From: Spinacia oleracea
Lineage: Eukaryota > Streptophyta > Magnoliopsida > Caryophyllales > Amaranthaceae
Assembly (NCBI RefSeq): GCF_020520425.1
Contig: NC_079488.1
Coordinates: 19,904,247 to 19,968,246 of the forward strand
Reading direction: 5' to 3'
DNA length: 64,000 nucleotides
This document shows positions 36,621 through 49,815 of the stretch, piece by piece. A program made the translations under genes and the position numbers. Under the pieces are notes generated by a model that saw nothing but the letters and a program-made list of their open reading frames with translations, was not told where the DNA came from and did no database searches. Numbering within the stretch: the first letter of the stretch is position 1; each line of letters begins with the position of its first letter.

Positions 36621-36929
36621 CAAATCAATCTTTCAATCTTCAAGTTTCAAGTTCCAAATTCATGCCGTCGTAATGCCGATTTTTCTATTCCATAGTTCAA
36701 ACCTCAAGTTCGAAGTTCTAAATTCGATCTCAAGTCCTATATTCAAAGCTTCCAATTTCAAATCCATGGCGGCGTAATGCCGGAGTTTTCAAAATACAAA
36801 GCCTCATGTTCTATATACAAAAGTGCGTCTTCTCTATTTCAAAGTTCAAACTTCGAATCAAATTCAAATTTCAAATTCATCTTCAAGCTACAAAAAATTC
36901 TTGATTTCCATTGCTCCCCAGTACAAATT

Positions 36930-37350
36930 TCAAAACATTTCCGACGGGTTGAAAATCCCCTGAAATAATACAAGTCCAATTTTCCAATGGGTTGAAAATC
37001 CCCATAAATAGTACAAATTCAAATTCCACATTCTATCTCCGGGTTGAAAATCCCCTGAAATAATACAAACCCCATTTCCAAATATTTCCAATGGGTTGAA
37101 ACTCCCCTAAAATATTCCAAGTCCTATCAATGGGTTGAAACTCCCCTGAAATAATACAAGTTCCAATTCTCCAATGGGTTGAAAATCCCTTAAAATAATA
37201 CAAACCTCAAAATTCAAAACCTTTCCCATGGGTTGAAACTCCTCTAAAATATTCCAAGTCTTTCCAATGGGTTGAAATTCCCCTAAAATACTTCGAAATC
37301 CAATCGGGTTGAAACTCCCTCAAAAATAATACAAGCTCGAAATTCCATTC
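36930..37350. repeat. Tandem repeat array in A2, second type
   Basis: Roughly eight copies of a unit with 'caatgggttgaaaatcccct' and 'gaaataatacaagtcc', variable in length (about 45-60 bp). It ends just before the protease remnant. Confidence 0.85.
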
Positions 37351-37378
37351 AACGGGTCCTCTTCGCACTGCTGAGAAT

Positions 37379-40300
37379 TTGGGTTTCACCACTAGTGACT
37401 TTTCTAGTTCCTCCCAAGGTGTCCGTGCCTATGACAACACTCGCCGGGAAGCAATGGGAACTCTCAATCTACTACTTCGAACAGGACCGATCGAGCGCAA
37501 AGTAAGCTTTCAAGTGCTCAACATCAAAGCAAGTTTCAATCTCCTCTTGGGGAGACCTTGGATCCATGACCTCAAAGCAGTGCCATCCTCACTCCATCAG
37601 AAAGTCCGAATGGAGGTCCAAGGAAATGTCATTACCCTGCATGCGTCCCATCCGAGGACCAAGATAGCCGACAAGGCTCTGATATTAATCGAACATGATG
37701 ACAACGACGAAGACCTTTGGGGGTTCAGTGCTGAAGTTGGAGCCATTGAGTCCAAAATGAATCCCATGGCAAAACGCATGATGATCAAGCGTGGGCGCTT
37801 CTTGGGCACTACTCTGCCACCGCCTACCGAATCTCCTTTCAAGGCCCAAGGACAGACTAACTGTTGCGGTCTGGATACAAGCCGACTAAGTTCGATGACA
37901 AGCAGCAAAAGGCTAAGCTAAAGGCCCGTCGAGCTGGAAATGATCAATTCAAAATACCTCCTCATCAACTTACACTCAATGGGGAATTCGTAAAAGAATG
38001 AGAGGATGACCTGTACTTCGACTTTCCAAAGCCTTTCTATGACTCTTCAAAGGGGGTCCTCTACCCCGGATTCGATATCTTTCAAGACTGTCACTTTCTA
38101 GAGGATGCTCCTCCAATACAAGACAAGGCTACCCCTGAATGCCTTGATTCATCAGCTTTCAGTCTATTGTTTGGCCAGGAAATAACCCCAACCATTTCCG
38201 AAGATACCATGGTTCAAATGATCACTCAAATCGAAGATTTCGACCCATCTAAGGAAATTACTGCAAGTGAGAAGATGGTCAAGGGCTGGAGAAAGTCTCT
38301 CAAGATATCTGCTCCGAATGGCAAAATGTTCAAGATTACTGTGGGCGAAGGATCTATGATGAGCGAGTCTGAGTCGGAGGATGAGTCTAGATCTGAGTCT
38401 AGCAATGAGTCTAAGTGTATAGAACTAGATTCTTGCATCAATCAAGAGCCTCTAAAGGCCGAGCTTCAAGTCAAAATAGTCGATGTATTGATTGCTGATT
38501 TCAATAACACTTCAATTTCTACTTACTCTTCGAGTTCTAATTCAAAACACAATCCTAATCCAAACAACTTTGCTTCACAAGAAACTGACTTTGAATTTCT
38601 AAAAGCTATCGAAAATCATGAAAACAGGACGCCCATAATTGAGGAAACAGAAAAAATCAACCTTTCTAACAACAGTGATTCAAAACTAGTTCAGATTGGT
38701 TTAACTCTTTCTCAAGCAGAGCGGGATGATCTTATCAAGCTACTTTCAGAGTATGTAGACATCTTCGCATGGTCCTATCATGATATGCCAGGGGTTGATC
38801 CAAGCATCGGTCAGCATACAATTCCCCTTATTCCAGGTTCAAAGCCCATTAAGCAGAAACTCCGTCGCATGAAACCAGATGTTTCCCTCGAAATTCAAGA
38901 AGAGGTCTCCAAGCAGCTAGAGGCTGGGTTTATTCGAGAAGCAAAGTATCCAGAATGGATCGCAAATGTCCTCCCGGTTCCAAAGAAAGATGGCAAAGTA
39001 CGAATGTGTGTGGACTACAGAGATCTTAACAGGGCAAGCCCTAAAGACGGTTTTCCATTGCCTCACATCGACACCTTGGTCGACAACACCGCAAATCATG
39101 CCTTACTCTCTTTTATGGACGGGTACGCATGCTACAATCAGATTCCCATGGCAGAGGAGGACATGGAGAAGAAAACCTTCATCACTCAGTGGGGCACATA
39201 TTGCTATACAGTTATGTCGTTCGGACTAAAGAACGCAGGAGCAACTTATCAAAGAACAGCCACCGCCATCATGAGCGATATGATTCACAGGGAAATTGAG
39301 GTATATGTCGACGACATGATTGTCAAATCCAAAGAGCGACACGAGCATACCTCAGTACTTCGAAAGTTTTTCAACAGGCTCAGGCAATACAACATGAGGC
39401 TCAATCCTCAAAAGTGTGCATTCGGGGTAACGTCAGGCAAGTTACTCGGATATGTTATCAGCTCTCGGGGCATAGAGGCTGATCCTTCAAAAATCAAAGC
39501 AATTCTCGAGATGCAACCACCAACGAATGAAAAGGAAATTCGGGGTTTTCTCGGCAGACTACAATATATCAGCAGGTTCATTTCAAGACTCACGATGATC
39601 TGTGAACCAGTATTTCGAAAGCTCCGAAAAAGCGAGCCCAAAGTGTTGGATGACGAAAGTCAGCATGCATTCGATACAATTAAGAGCTACCTTTCCAACC
39701 CACCAGTACTAAAGCCAGCCATGCCAGGGATTCCCCTCAGGCTCTACCTCACAACAACGGATTTAGCAGTGGGGGCTATGCTTGCCCAGGAAATTGAAGG
39801 CAAGGAGAATGTCGTATACTACATAAGCAAAAAGTTGATCGAGTACGAGACCAAGTACACTCAGCTCGAGAAACTCAGCATCGCCTTGGTTTGGGCCACA
39901 AAGAAACTACGGCACTACATGCTCTCCCATACAGTACATGTGATCAGCAAAGCGGATCCTCTCAAGTATCTATTCGAAAAACCAGCACTCAACGGACGGT
40001 TATCCAGATGGTTGGTCATTCTAGCAGAATTGAACCTCAAATACATTCCGCAGAAATCTATCAAGGGTTCAGCAGTCTCAGATTTCCTAGCCGGCTGTCC
40101 TGTCGAGGCAGAAGAGGAGGATTATGACTTACCCGACGAGCAAATCTTAATGACCATCGACGACAGTTGGTCGACGCATTTCGACGGTGCTTCCAATCAG
40201 AACGGATGTGGTGTTGGAGTAATTCTAGTAGCCCCAGACGGCACTCACATTCCTATATCAGCAAAACTGCAATTCAACGTCACAAACAATGCGGCAGAAT

Positions 40301-41898
40301 ATGAAGCATGCATCATGGGCCTGGAAGCCGCCTTAGCACTAGGTGTCCTGAAACTTCGAGTGTACGGGGATTCCTCCCTCATCATCAATCAAATTTCCGG
40401 CAAATGGAAAGTGAGGAGCGAGAGATTGGCTCCATACCAATCCTATCTTGAGCAGCTCTCTGAGAAAATATAAGAGATTCTATATACATACCTCCCGAGA
40501 GAGGAGAATCAATTCGCCGATGCAATGGAAAAACTAGCCTCAGTGATCAACATTCTGAGCGGCATGGCCGAAATGCCACTTACAATTGAAACACGTCAAG
40601 AAGCAGCAAACGTCCATGCTATTGACGACGTCGACCAAGACGGAGATGAACCTTGGTTTACAGACATTCAAAGGTATCTACAAAATTCAGAGTATCCCCC
40701 ACACTTTTCAAACAAGAATCAAATGGCTCTACGACTACAATCAGCCAATTTCGTCATAGAAGGCGGCATTCTATACAAAAGGTCCTTTGCCGGTCCTAAC
40801 CTCCGATGTGTTGACAAGCACGAAGCTCAAAGAGTCATGGACAACATACATGCTGGAGTCTGTGGAACCCACATGAATGGGAAGATGCTAGCCCTCAAGA
40901 CCATCAGGTTTCGATACTACTGGACTACCCTCGAACGGGATTGCTACTTCTTTGTCAAGAAATGTCCTACATGCCAAAAATGTGCGAATCTGAAGCACAT
41001 TCCTCCATAACTACTATACTCTCAATCATCACCGTGGCCATTCTCAGCCTGGGGTATTGACGTCATTGGCAAAGTCACTCCAACAGGCACCGGGGGTCAT
41101 GAGTTCATACTGGTCGCTATCGACTATTTCACCAAATGGGTCGAGGCCAGGTCATTCAAAGTGTTGGGTTCCAAGCAAGTGGCCCAGTTCATACAAGAAA
41201 ACATCATATGCAGATATGGCATTCCTCACGAATTCATCAATGACCAGGGAACCCATTTTCAAGGAGAGTGTGAAGACCTATTCACCGAGTACAAGATTCA
41301 ACATCATCGCTCTTCGCCTTATCGCCCACAAACCAATGGGGCAGTCGAAGCAGCCAACAAGAATGTCAAAGCCATCATCATGAAAATGACTACCAATTAC
41401 AAGGACTGGCCCCAGAAGCTGCACTTCGCATTATGGGGATATCGAACTTCAATTCGCACTTCAACTGGCGCAACTCCGTTCTCATTGGTCTATGGAATGG
41501 AAGCAGTACAACCTATCGAGCTGGAGATACCTTCTCTAAGGATAGTCCTCGAAAGCAAAATCCCAGAAGCTGCATGGGTACAAGCAAGATATGACGAGCT
41601 AGTCATGCTCGATGAGCGTCGGCTTCAAGCCGCTCACCATGTACAAGTCTATCAGCGCCGAGTGGCCAGACATTTCAACAAAAGGGTCAGAACCCGAAAC
41701 ATCAAGGAAGGCGAGCTTGTCCTGAAAGCCCTTCGCAAAAGCACCATGGACCCAAGGGGAAAATTCAAACCCTACTTGGCAGGCCCATACATTCTCAAGA
41801 AGATCCTCTCCGGGGGAGCAGTCGAACTAACAGACGTCGGTGGAACAGAATTCCGATCTCTTACCAACCTCGATCAACTCAAGAAGTTCTATGTCTAA
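37379..41898 (+). pseudogene. A2 pol: protease remnant, reverse transcriptase, two RNase H domains, integrase
   Basis: The first frame (37379-37921) holds only the end of a retropepsin-like domain (SFNLLLGRPWIHDLKAVPSS); the catalytic Asp region is absent. After a frameshift near 37860 one frame runs to 41898. It contains RT with MCVDYRDLN, FMDGYACYNQI, MSFGLKNAGATYQR and YVDDMIVKS, and RNase H with YYISKKLIEYETKYTQLEK. A second RNase H follows (HFDGASNQNGCG, NNAAEYEACIMGLEAAL, YGDSSLIINQ), then integrase with a CPTCQKC zinc site, GIDVIGK, NDQGTHF and NGAVEAANK (the D, D, E positions). Stops: TGA 37999-38001, TAA 40471-40473 and TAA 41008-41010. The two TAA codons stand where CAA is expected. 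The second RNase H places it in the Tat lineage. Confidence 0.93.
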
Positions 41899-42397
41899 GT
41901 TCCATGTCAAATTCAAGAATCCAAATTCAAAGTCCTGTAAGGTAGTCAGAACTACGTCCGGCCTGATTCCCTAACGGGACACGTAGGCAACCTCATTTCG
42001 AGGCCCGGCCACTTTAATACAAAAAAATTCAAAATTTCCTCAATTAAGGGCATCCTAAAAATCAAGTCAAATTTCAAAACTCATTTTTTGTTGTCTTTAT
42101 TCCAAATGTGCCAATTCAAAGCAAAGCATGCTCAGGCGGAATTTAATACAATAACTCCTTATTTGGCCCCAAGGCCTTCAAAGTTAATTCAAATACAAAG
42201 TCAGGATCGAGTGAAGCAAAGTTCAAAAGCCTTTTCACTTCCTAAACATATTTTCTAAACACATCTTCCAAACACATTCTAAACACAATTCCTTCCAATA
42301 TAATTTCAAACACATTTAGCCTACAAAGATCTAGGGTCGGGCGACTATGCTCTTGAGTCTTGGCACCTTGAGTACTATCCCCCGGCTCCTCCCGCAA
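41899..42397. other. A2 non-coding spacer between pol and the antisense gene
   Basis: Starts after the pol TAA. It includes 'ctacgtccggcctgattccc' with GGGACACGTAGGCA, then CAA/TTC-rich sequence. The spacer separates two genes that converge tail to tail. Confidence 0.6.
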
Positions 42398-43389
42398 TCA
42401 ATCATCACCCTTGCCCAAGCGGCGGGAGAAGTAACTTGCTAGCCTTCCAAGACGGGAGGACGACGAACCTCCTTTGGACCCCGAACGGTCAAGCACCGGA
42501 TGGGCCACACTCCTATCACCTTCCTCATAGTCAATTGATGCAGGACGTCTAGCTCTAGAACCTCGGACTCTAGCTGGTCCGGAGAGAGAAATGTCCCTCT
42601 GGCTTAGGCCTCTCATCCATACAATATACCCCGTAGACAGAGTAACTGGCTCAGGTGGGAACTGGATACTCAAGAATGGTTTGGCAACCCCATACCGCCT
42701 CCAAACTTCAAGTCGATTTGCATTCAGCGCAACAGGTTTCGGGTTCTCTTCAGTACAGTCCGGGACTCCTGTTTCAAACCATACTGTCTCATCACTCGGG
42801 CGAGTAGAAGACCAGCATTGTGAGGCTTGGGCCCTCAAAGCAGTGGAACCAGGGGCATGTCTCATAGCAGTAATTCCCCACCAAGGAACTACCCACCTTA
42901 TACAAGATTCAACCCCAGAGAGTGCGCATCTCCACTCGTCCAATGAAAGCCGGCCATACATCATGGGACGCACGGTGAACCCTTTTCTATTATAGCTCTC
43001 CATGTTCTCCGGTGGTGCCACCAGCATGAGCCTCTCCATAAGCCAAACCTTGGGGAGTATACAAGAAAAACAATTCAATATTCAATATTCAATATACAAG
43101 TACAAATTCAACATACAAAAAGGCTCCAGATCCTTACTTGGAGTAATACCGGACTTCCCCATGGCAAAGAAGAGGGATCCGACTTCAGCATGTCAAGGCC
43201 CATCAATGTTTCGCCAACCACGAGCGGCATTGGGTCCCGACCATTAGCAAACTGCTCTACAATCTCTATTAGGGAGGCATCACCATTGCCAAACCCCTGT
43301 TTCGAAAAGAGGAAGCGAGAAAATATACAAAAACTCAAGGCTCTCAGGCGGAAAACTTTGGGAACATCAAGCCCAGCAGAGTAGGTTAC
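42398..43389 (-). pseudogene. Antisense plant mobile domain gene P1, 3' part (cut off by element C)
   Basis: This is the downstream part of an antisense gene in A2. The first exon enters from the element C boundary (43384) and ends at 43138 with a GTAAGG donor; the next exon runs 43048-42398 and ends with TGA. The protein shows plant mobile domain features: LIEIVEQFANGRDPMPLVVGE, then after the intron ERLMLVAPPENME and RWVVPWWGITAM. Combined with the 5' part at 53598-53971, counting the target duplication once, the phase is kept (621 bp, then 651 bp; 423 codons) with no stop or frameshift. The gene was therefore apparently intact until element C landed in it. Plant mobile domain proteins such as MAIN and MAIL1 act in silencing and genome stability; the role of the retroelement versions is unknown. 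Confidence 0.8.
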
Positions 43390-43782
43390 TGTTAGGGGGA
43401 AAAATACCCTCTTGGTGACGTGGGCATACGTGGCAAGCATTGCATGCGTGGCTGCCAACAAGGCGCAAGGTGGCATTATTCGAACGGTATTCCCAACTGC
43501 TGGGCTCAAAACGAACGTTACAAACCCTTGATGAAGCCGGCCTTCATTACGCATTTGTTATCTAATTATGGGCAATTATTCCATAAACGTTACACTCTTG
43601 TTGTAAATGCCTATAAAATGGCTTAGTCTTGTCTATTTTTCATACATGATTTCCAAGCAATAAACCTACGATTATCTTATGCTATTACAACTTGCTCTCA
43701 CCATTCTCAATTATCTAGCTCGATCGATTGTTAGCACCTTCATCAAGGCAAGTTCGTCCCTAAGTCGAATTTGCCCAAAACA
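43390..43782 (+). repeat. 5' LTR of element C
   Basis: 393 bp, TGTTAGGGGG to CCCAAAACA. TATA box CTATAAAA at 43611-43618; a polyadenylation-type AATAAA at 43659-43664, about 45 bp further on. Confidence 0.95.
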
Positions 43783-43784
43783 AT

Positions 43785-43803
43785 TTGGCGCCCACCGTGG
43801 GGC
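43785..43803 (+). other. Primer-binding site of element C
   Basis: TTTGGCGCCCACCGTGGGG directly after the LTR, a form common in plant Ty3/gypsy elements and different from the A/B site. The priming tRNA is not assigned. Confidence 0.7.
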
Positions 43804-43843
43804 TGACAATGAAAAGCAGCTCGATAATACCATTCCAACCACC

Positions 43844-46528
43844 ATGGGTGGAAATGCTAGCTCGTCCGATGATATCACTCGTCGCTTCGAAGCCATGGAG
43901 CAGCGCATCAACATCCTCCAAAAGGAAAACGAAGCGTTGCACTCTCAAGTCAGGTACACCGCCTCCATCGCCACCGGATCCAGGTTCCAGTACCGGCGAG
44001 ACACCTCCGGGTTAAACCGCCGCTTGGATCTTGACGCCGCTCCAGATCACCCCCTCCATGTACCCTTTGGCGAACCTGGGGGTCCTGTTCTCCAGCAGAT
44101 CCGCGAATTCGATCCATTACCGAATCAACCCCGCTCTAACCCGAGTTGGCTTCCCCCGCCTCCAACTCAACCATCTTTTGCAGGTACATCGACAACAGTT
44201 GTCACCACGACGGCTGCCCGGGTAACCCCACCTCAGGTCGGCATAACGACATCCACCATGGTGACGGCCCCCGCCTCCGTTCCGGTGTCTCGTCCGTTGC
44301 CTCCCCCAATGGTGACCATGTCAATACCTCTACCTGTTACGCTTCCGGCGCAAGGATCAACGCCAGCGATTCAAATGCCATGGGATCAACTCTTCTCTCA
44401 GCAAGTCGTCCAACCTGTTGTCAACCTGGTCACTTCGGCGCCAGGAGCACCTCCCCAGTTGATGACGGTTCCTTTAGCTAGCCAGGCACCGCAAGCAGCG
44501 TTTCCCAATGCTCAAATGCGCCCCGACTCCTCTCGAAACTACTCTCCATATACTCCTCTTAACAGGTCAGTCGCTCCGGTTAGTCACGGTTTCGTAACTC
44601 CTTTTCCTTATGTTGCAGGTACCCACGCTACACAAGGAACGCCCCCTTACATGCAACAAGTGGTGCCGCAGTTCACTCCCCACCAACCTCATGGCGTATA
44701 CCCACAGAGTACCTATTATCCACATCTCCAAGCCAGCCTTCCCGAAACATTTAGCCCCCTTGTCCCGGTGTTCAACAGCATCTGTGAGAACACCAATCAC
44801 CAACTCTAACAAATCATGACTATGATAAATAAAATCCCTGGTGTACCAACACCAATCAAAGAAGCTAGCCTAGACAGTTATGCCGACTCCCCATATGCTG
44901 ATCCCATTGATGCAATAGACATCCCAAAACGATTTAGCCCACCAAACATGCCCATGTACGACGGGACGACCGACCCAAGAGAATATATCTTGACCTACAA
45001 ACAACGAATGATGACCATTCCAGTTCCCAAACACATGAGAGAAGCCAGCCTTTGCAAGGGGTTCGGTTCGACATTGGTTGGGCCCGCCTTGAAATGGTTG
45101 ACCAGCCTGCCAAATGGGTGCATTACCTCTTTTGCTCACCTCGACAACATGTTCAACCAGCAGTTCGCTAGCAGCAGGTGTCTAGAGAAGAAGACAAGCG
45201 ACTTATACCGAGTAATCCAACGTCCTAACGAACCCCTGAAGGATTATATAGCCCGGTTCATCAGGAAGAAGGTGACTGTTCCTGAATGTGATGTCCCGAC
45301 AGCCATCGAAGCGTTCAGGCAGGGATTGTATGGCGAAACCGACCTCTGGAGGGATTTGATCAAATACCCCTGCAAGACGTTCGAAGATGCGCAAGCCAAA
45401 GCAATGGCCCAAGTTAGGTTGGAAGAAACTCTCCATTCTCGGAAAGGGGGTAATGACTACTCAAAGGCGGAAAGACGGTTGCCCTATCCCAAGAGGAGCA
45501 ACGACCGCCCTGCTCCTTATTCCCGGCCTCAACATGTAGCAGTGGTGGAGGAAGACGACGAATCCGACTGGAAGAACAGCCCGGATCTGCCTCCAAAAAT
45601 TAATGAATATTCTTTCTGTGTTGACACTGTAGGTCTGATGAACCACCTCTCGAAGATGGGGAAAGCAGTGCAATGGCCGCCGAATTCCAGCAAACCCGAG
45701 TCGAAGAAGGATCCCGCTAAATGGTGTGATTTCCATGCCGACATCGGTCACACAACCAACGACTGCATCGCGTTGAGGAGAGAAGTAGCCTACCTGCTGA
45801 AAAATGGTTACCTCAAGGACGTCATATCAGATAAAGCTCGTGGCGTTGTCAACAAAGACAACTCTAACTCTCCATCTCGACCTCCTCCACCTCCCCCTCA
45901 TACTAAAACTGTGAATTTCATTGCTGGAGGTTCTGACATTTGTGGTTTAACTTATTCTGCAGCGAAGAGACACGCCCGAGAAAATGAGATAGACAGACCA
46001 GTCCGAGCTGTAGCCGCCAAATACCTAACCCCTATATCTTTTGATGAATCTGATGCAGGGGACATCTCGGACAAACATCACGACGGCTTGGTGATATCTA
46101 TTCCTGTCGGAAACTGCATAATCAAACGAGTCCTTGTCGACAATGGTAGCTCAACTAACGTGATGATGCTCGACGCCCTCAAGGAGATGGGGCTCAACCC
46201 CGACACAGATGTCGTCAAAAAATCTACCGTGCTAATAGGGTTCAGTGGCGAAGCAAAAACCACCTTCGGAGAAGTTACCCTACCCGTTTACGTACAAGGA
46301 ATCAACCAACAGGTAAAGTTCTGTGTTATTGATTGCCCTTCATCTTACAACATTATTTTGGGCAGGCCCTGGATTCACGACATGAAGGCCATCCCTTCGA
46401 CATATCACCAAACCATCAAATTCCCGACTCGATGGGGGGTTCAAGAAATCAAAGGAGATCAGCAAGAGTCCAAAGAGTGCTATAAGGCGGCCCTAAAGCC
46501 ATCGGCCACAAATAAATCCTCATTATAG
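43844..46528 (+). pseudogene. Element C gag-protease, with one internal stop
   Basis: The start ATG (43844, MGGNASSSDDITRRFEAM) is the first good one after the primer site and opens a coiled-coil segment (residues about 10-35). A Pro/Thr-rich stretch follows. TAA at 44807-44809 interrupts, and the same frame resumes at 44810. Next comes the retrotransposon gag region (PMYDGTTDPREYILTYKQRM, ALKWLTSLPNGCITSF, RPNEPLKDYIARF), a zinc-like CDFHADIGHTTNDC, and an aspartic protease with VLVDNGSSTNVM and NIILGRPWIHDM. The frame ends at TAG 46526-46528, but homology continues beyond it, so this is a second premature stop and not the true end. Confidence 0.92.
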
Positions 46529-49500
46529 CAATTACAGTCCTATTCTGAACCAGCAAGCTACGAAGAACCCAAATCTGAACAACTCGACGAGATCATCTTG
46601 GATCCTGCGAAACCAGAACAGGTCGTCTTTATTGGATGTGATGTACCCGACGACATCAGGTCGGAGCTTGTTACATTTCTCAAAGCCAACGCGGATTGCT
46701 TCGCATGGTCACATGAAGATATGCCAGGCATCAACCCAGACGTCATCACTCACAAACTCAGTGTCGACCCCCGACATAACCCCGTCAAACAAAAGCGGCG
46801 GAAGTTCGCTCCAGAACGCAACCAAATTTTCAACGATGAAGTTCAACAACTACTAGATACAGGAAAGATCAGGGAGGTGAAATATCCAGACTGGTTGGCC
46901 AATGTCGTCGTAGTCAGGAAGAAGAATGGGAAATGGCAAGTGTGCATAGATTTCACCGACATCAACAAAGCATGCCCTAAAGATTCTTTCCCTTACCCTA
47001 CATCGACGCCATGGTTGATGCTACTGCGGGACACGAGATGCTCACAGTCATGGACGCGTTCAGTGGATACAACCAGATTTTGATGCACCCAGAAGATCAA
47101 GAGAAAACCGCCTTCATCACGGAGCGGGGAACTTATTGTTACAAGGTCATGTCGTTCGGTTTAAGGAACGCAGGCGCCACCTATCAGCGCCTAGTCAACA
47201 AAATGTTCAGAAAACAGCTGGGCGACACAATGGAAGTCTACATCGACGACATGCTTGTGAAGTCCAAGAAAGCCTCGGATCACATCACGCATCTTCAGCA
47301 AGCCTTCGATGTGTTGCGAGAGTACAGCATGAAACTCAACTCCACCAAATGTTCGTTCGGAGTCTCCTCTGGAAAATTCTTAGGTTACATGGTTACTCAA
47401 AGAGGCATCGAAGCTAGTCCTGATCAGATCCGCGCAATCATCAACCTACAATCACCTCGAAACCAGAAGGATGTACAAAAATTAGCAGGCAGAGTGGCTG
47501 CCCTCAACCGCTTCATCTCCAGGTCGTCCGACAAGTGCAAATTGTTCTACGACATCCTCAGGAAGAATGAGAAGTTCAGCTGGACTGACCGACACGAAGC
47601 CGCATTGCAGCAACTCAAGCAATACCTGTCAAAACCCCGTTACTGTCCAAACCAAAAAAACAATGAAGTGCTACAAGTATACCTCGCAGTTACAAAGTCG
47701 ACCATCAGTGCAGTGTTAGTACGGGAAGAAGACGGAAAGCAGCTACCTGTTTATTACGTCAGTAAGTCTTTACTTAGCGCCGAAACAAGGTACTCTCATC
47801 TCGAAAAACTTGTCCTTTCTTTAGTCGTTGCTTCTGTTAAATTGCGTCCTTATTTCGAATGTCATCCTATCACTGTTAGAACTAACTATCCCATGAAGTC
47901 AATCATGAGGAAACCCGAGTTGTCTGGCAGGATGTCCAAATGGGCAATACAATTAGGTTACATCAGATACGAACCTCGCACAGCCATCAATTCGCAAGCC
48001 CTGGCTGATTTTGTGGCTGACTTCAGCCCGAGCCTTCAACACGAAGTCGATCACGAAGTCAACACACTGAACGACAATGGATCCTCGTCAACATGGACCC
48101 TACATACTGACGGCTCCTCCAACATACGGGGGACAGGCCTCGGCATCGTGCTAAAGTCGCCACAAGGGGACACCATAGTATAATCTGTCTGTTGCGAGTT
48201 CAAAGCTACCAACAACGAAGCAGGATACGAAGCTTTGATCCTGGGGTTGTCATTAGCACTCGACATGAATATCCGCCGACTTGAGGTACGTTGTGATTCT
48301 TTATTGATTATCAGCCAGATTAACGGTTCGTATGCAGCGCAGGACTCAAAGATGCAGGCCTACTTGGAAATAGTAAAAAGGCTCGTGAACAAGTTCGACT
48401 CATGCACCTTACAACAAATACCAAGAGACCAAAACACCCAGGCTGACGCCTTAGCCAATCTTGGCTCAAACATCAAACCTAAACTCACCTCCATCCCCGT
48501 AGTCCACTTAATGTATCCAGCCATCACCAAAGATAACCTACCCATCACCGAACAGTCTCAACCTACTCAAATGCCCTTATGGCGCGACCCTTACATACAC
48601 TGGCTTAAACACAACACCACCCCACCTGGAGTCACCCATGAAAAAGCCTTCCGCATGAAAGCCTCCAGATTTATCCTAATCCATGGAGTATTGTTCAGAA
48701 AGTCGGTTGCAGGACCGTACCTGAGATGCCTTGATCATGACGAGATTGAGTCGACATTGCACAACATACATGATAGGGAATGTGGAAACCACGCCGGAGG
48801 AAGAAGCTTAGCCCACAAAACCCTTAACATGGGATATCTCTGGCCCACCATGAAGAAAGACGCAATCACCTTTGCTAAGAAGTGCGACTCCTGCCAGCGG
48901 TTCGCTTCCATCTCTCATCAACCTTGTGAAGTACTCCACCCTATCTTGTCCCCTTGGCCCTTCACGAAATGGGGGATGGACATAGTAGGTTCCTTACCAC
49001 AAGCATCAGGACAACGCGTCTTCATGTTGGCACTGACTGATTACTTCTCCAAATGGATCGAAGCAGAAGCTTTCAAGCGAGTTCGGGATGCCGAAGTCAT
49101 CTCGTTCATCAAACGAAATATCCTTAGTCGGTTCGGTATCCCTTCCGAGATCGTCTGCGACAATGGTTCTCAGTTCATCAGCAACAAAACCAAAGAATTC
49201 TGCAGTAGGTATAACATCACCTTGCACACCTCAACACCAAGATATCCTCAAGCGAATGGCCAAGCCGAGTCAAGTAACAAAATCATCATCAACAACCTCA
49301 AGAAGCGCCTCGACGACGCCAAAATAAGATGGGCAGACGAGTTACCTATGATCCTTTGGGCCGACAGGACGACGCCCAAGACGGCAACCAATCACACTCC
49401 TTTCTCCTTAGTCTTTGGTTGCGAGGCAGTCATTTCTCCCGAAGTCGAACTCCCCACAGCAAGAAGCAGTTTCATGGCACCAGGAATGAAAGACTCAGTC

Positions 49501-49815
49501 TTGGTTTACGACATCGATATTGTTGACGAACTTAGGGAAGCAGCACTGGTCAGGATGGCCTCCTACCAACAAGCCGTCGCAAACAACTACAATAAGAATG
49601 TGAGGGTTCGGGTATTCCGGCAGGGAGATTGGGTCCTACGCAAGGTCTTCCCAAACAAAAAGGATCCTCGACACGGAAAATTGGCCCCGACATGGGAAGG
49701 TCCCTACCAGATCGTGAGACGAACAGGACATGGTGCATACGAGTTGGTCGACAAAGACGGCACACCCATCCCAAGAAGTTGGAATGCGACACACCTAAAA
49801 CTGTACCATTTCTGA
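46529..49815 (+). pseudogene. Element C pol: RT, two RNase H domains, integrase
   Basis: It continues the gag frame. RT begins near 46700 (CFAWSHEDMPG, KREVKYPDW-like) and has CIDFTDINKACPKDSFP, where a one-base deletion near 46995-47010 shifts the frame. Then DAFSGYNQI, MSFGLRNAGATYQR and VYIDDMLVKS. RNase H has PVYYVSKSLLSAETRY. The second RNase H (LHTDGSSN, NNEAGYEALILGLSLAL, RCDSLLIISQI) is broken by TAA at 48181-48183. Integrase has the zinc site (H..H, CDSCQRF), GMDIVGSL, CDNGSQF and NGQAESSNK, and ends with a chromodomain-less tail KLAPTWEGPYQI to the stop at 49813-49815. Confidence 0.93.

Noticed and set aside
35990..37350. CRISPR-like repeat array
   Set aside because: Units are contiguous and diverged, without unique spacers, in a eukaryotic retroelement.
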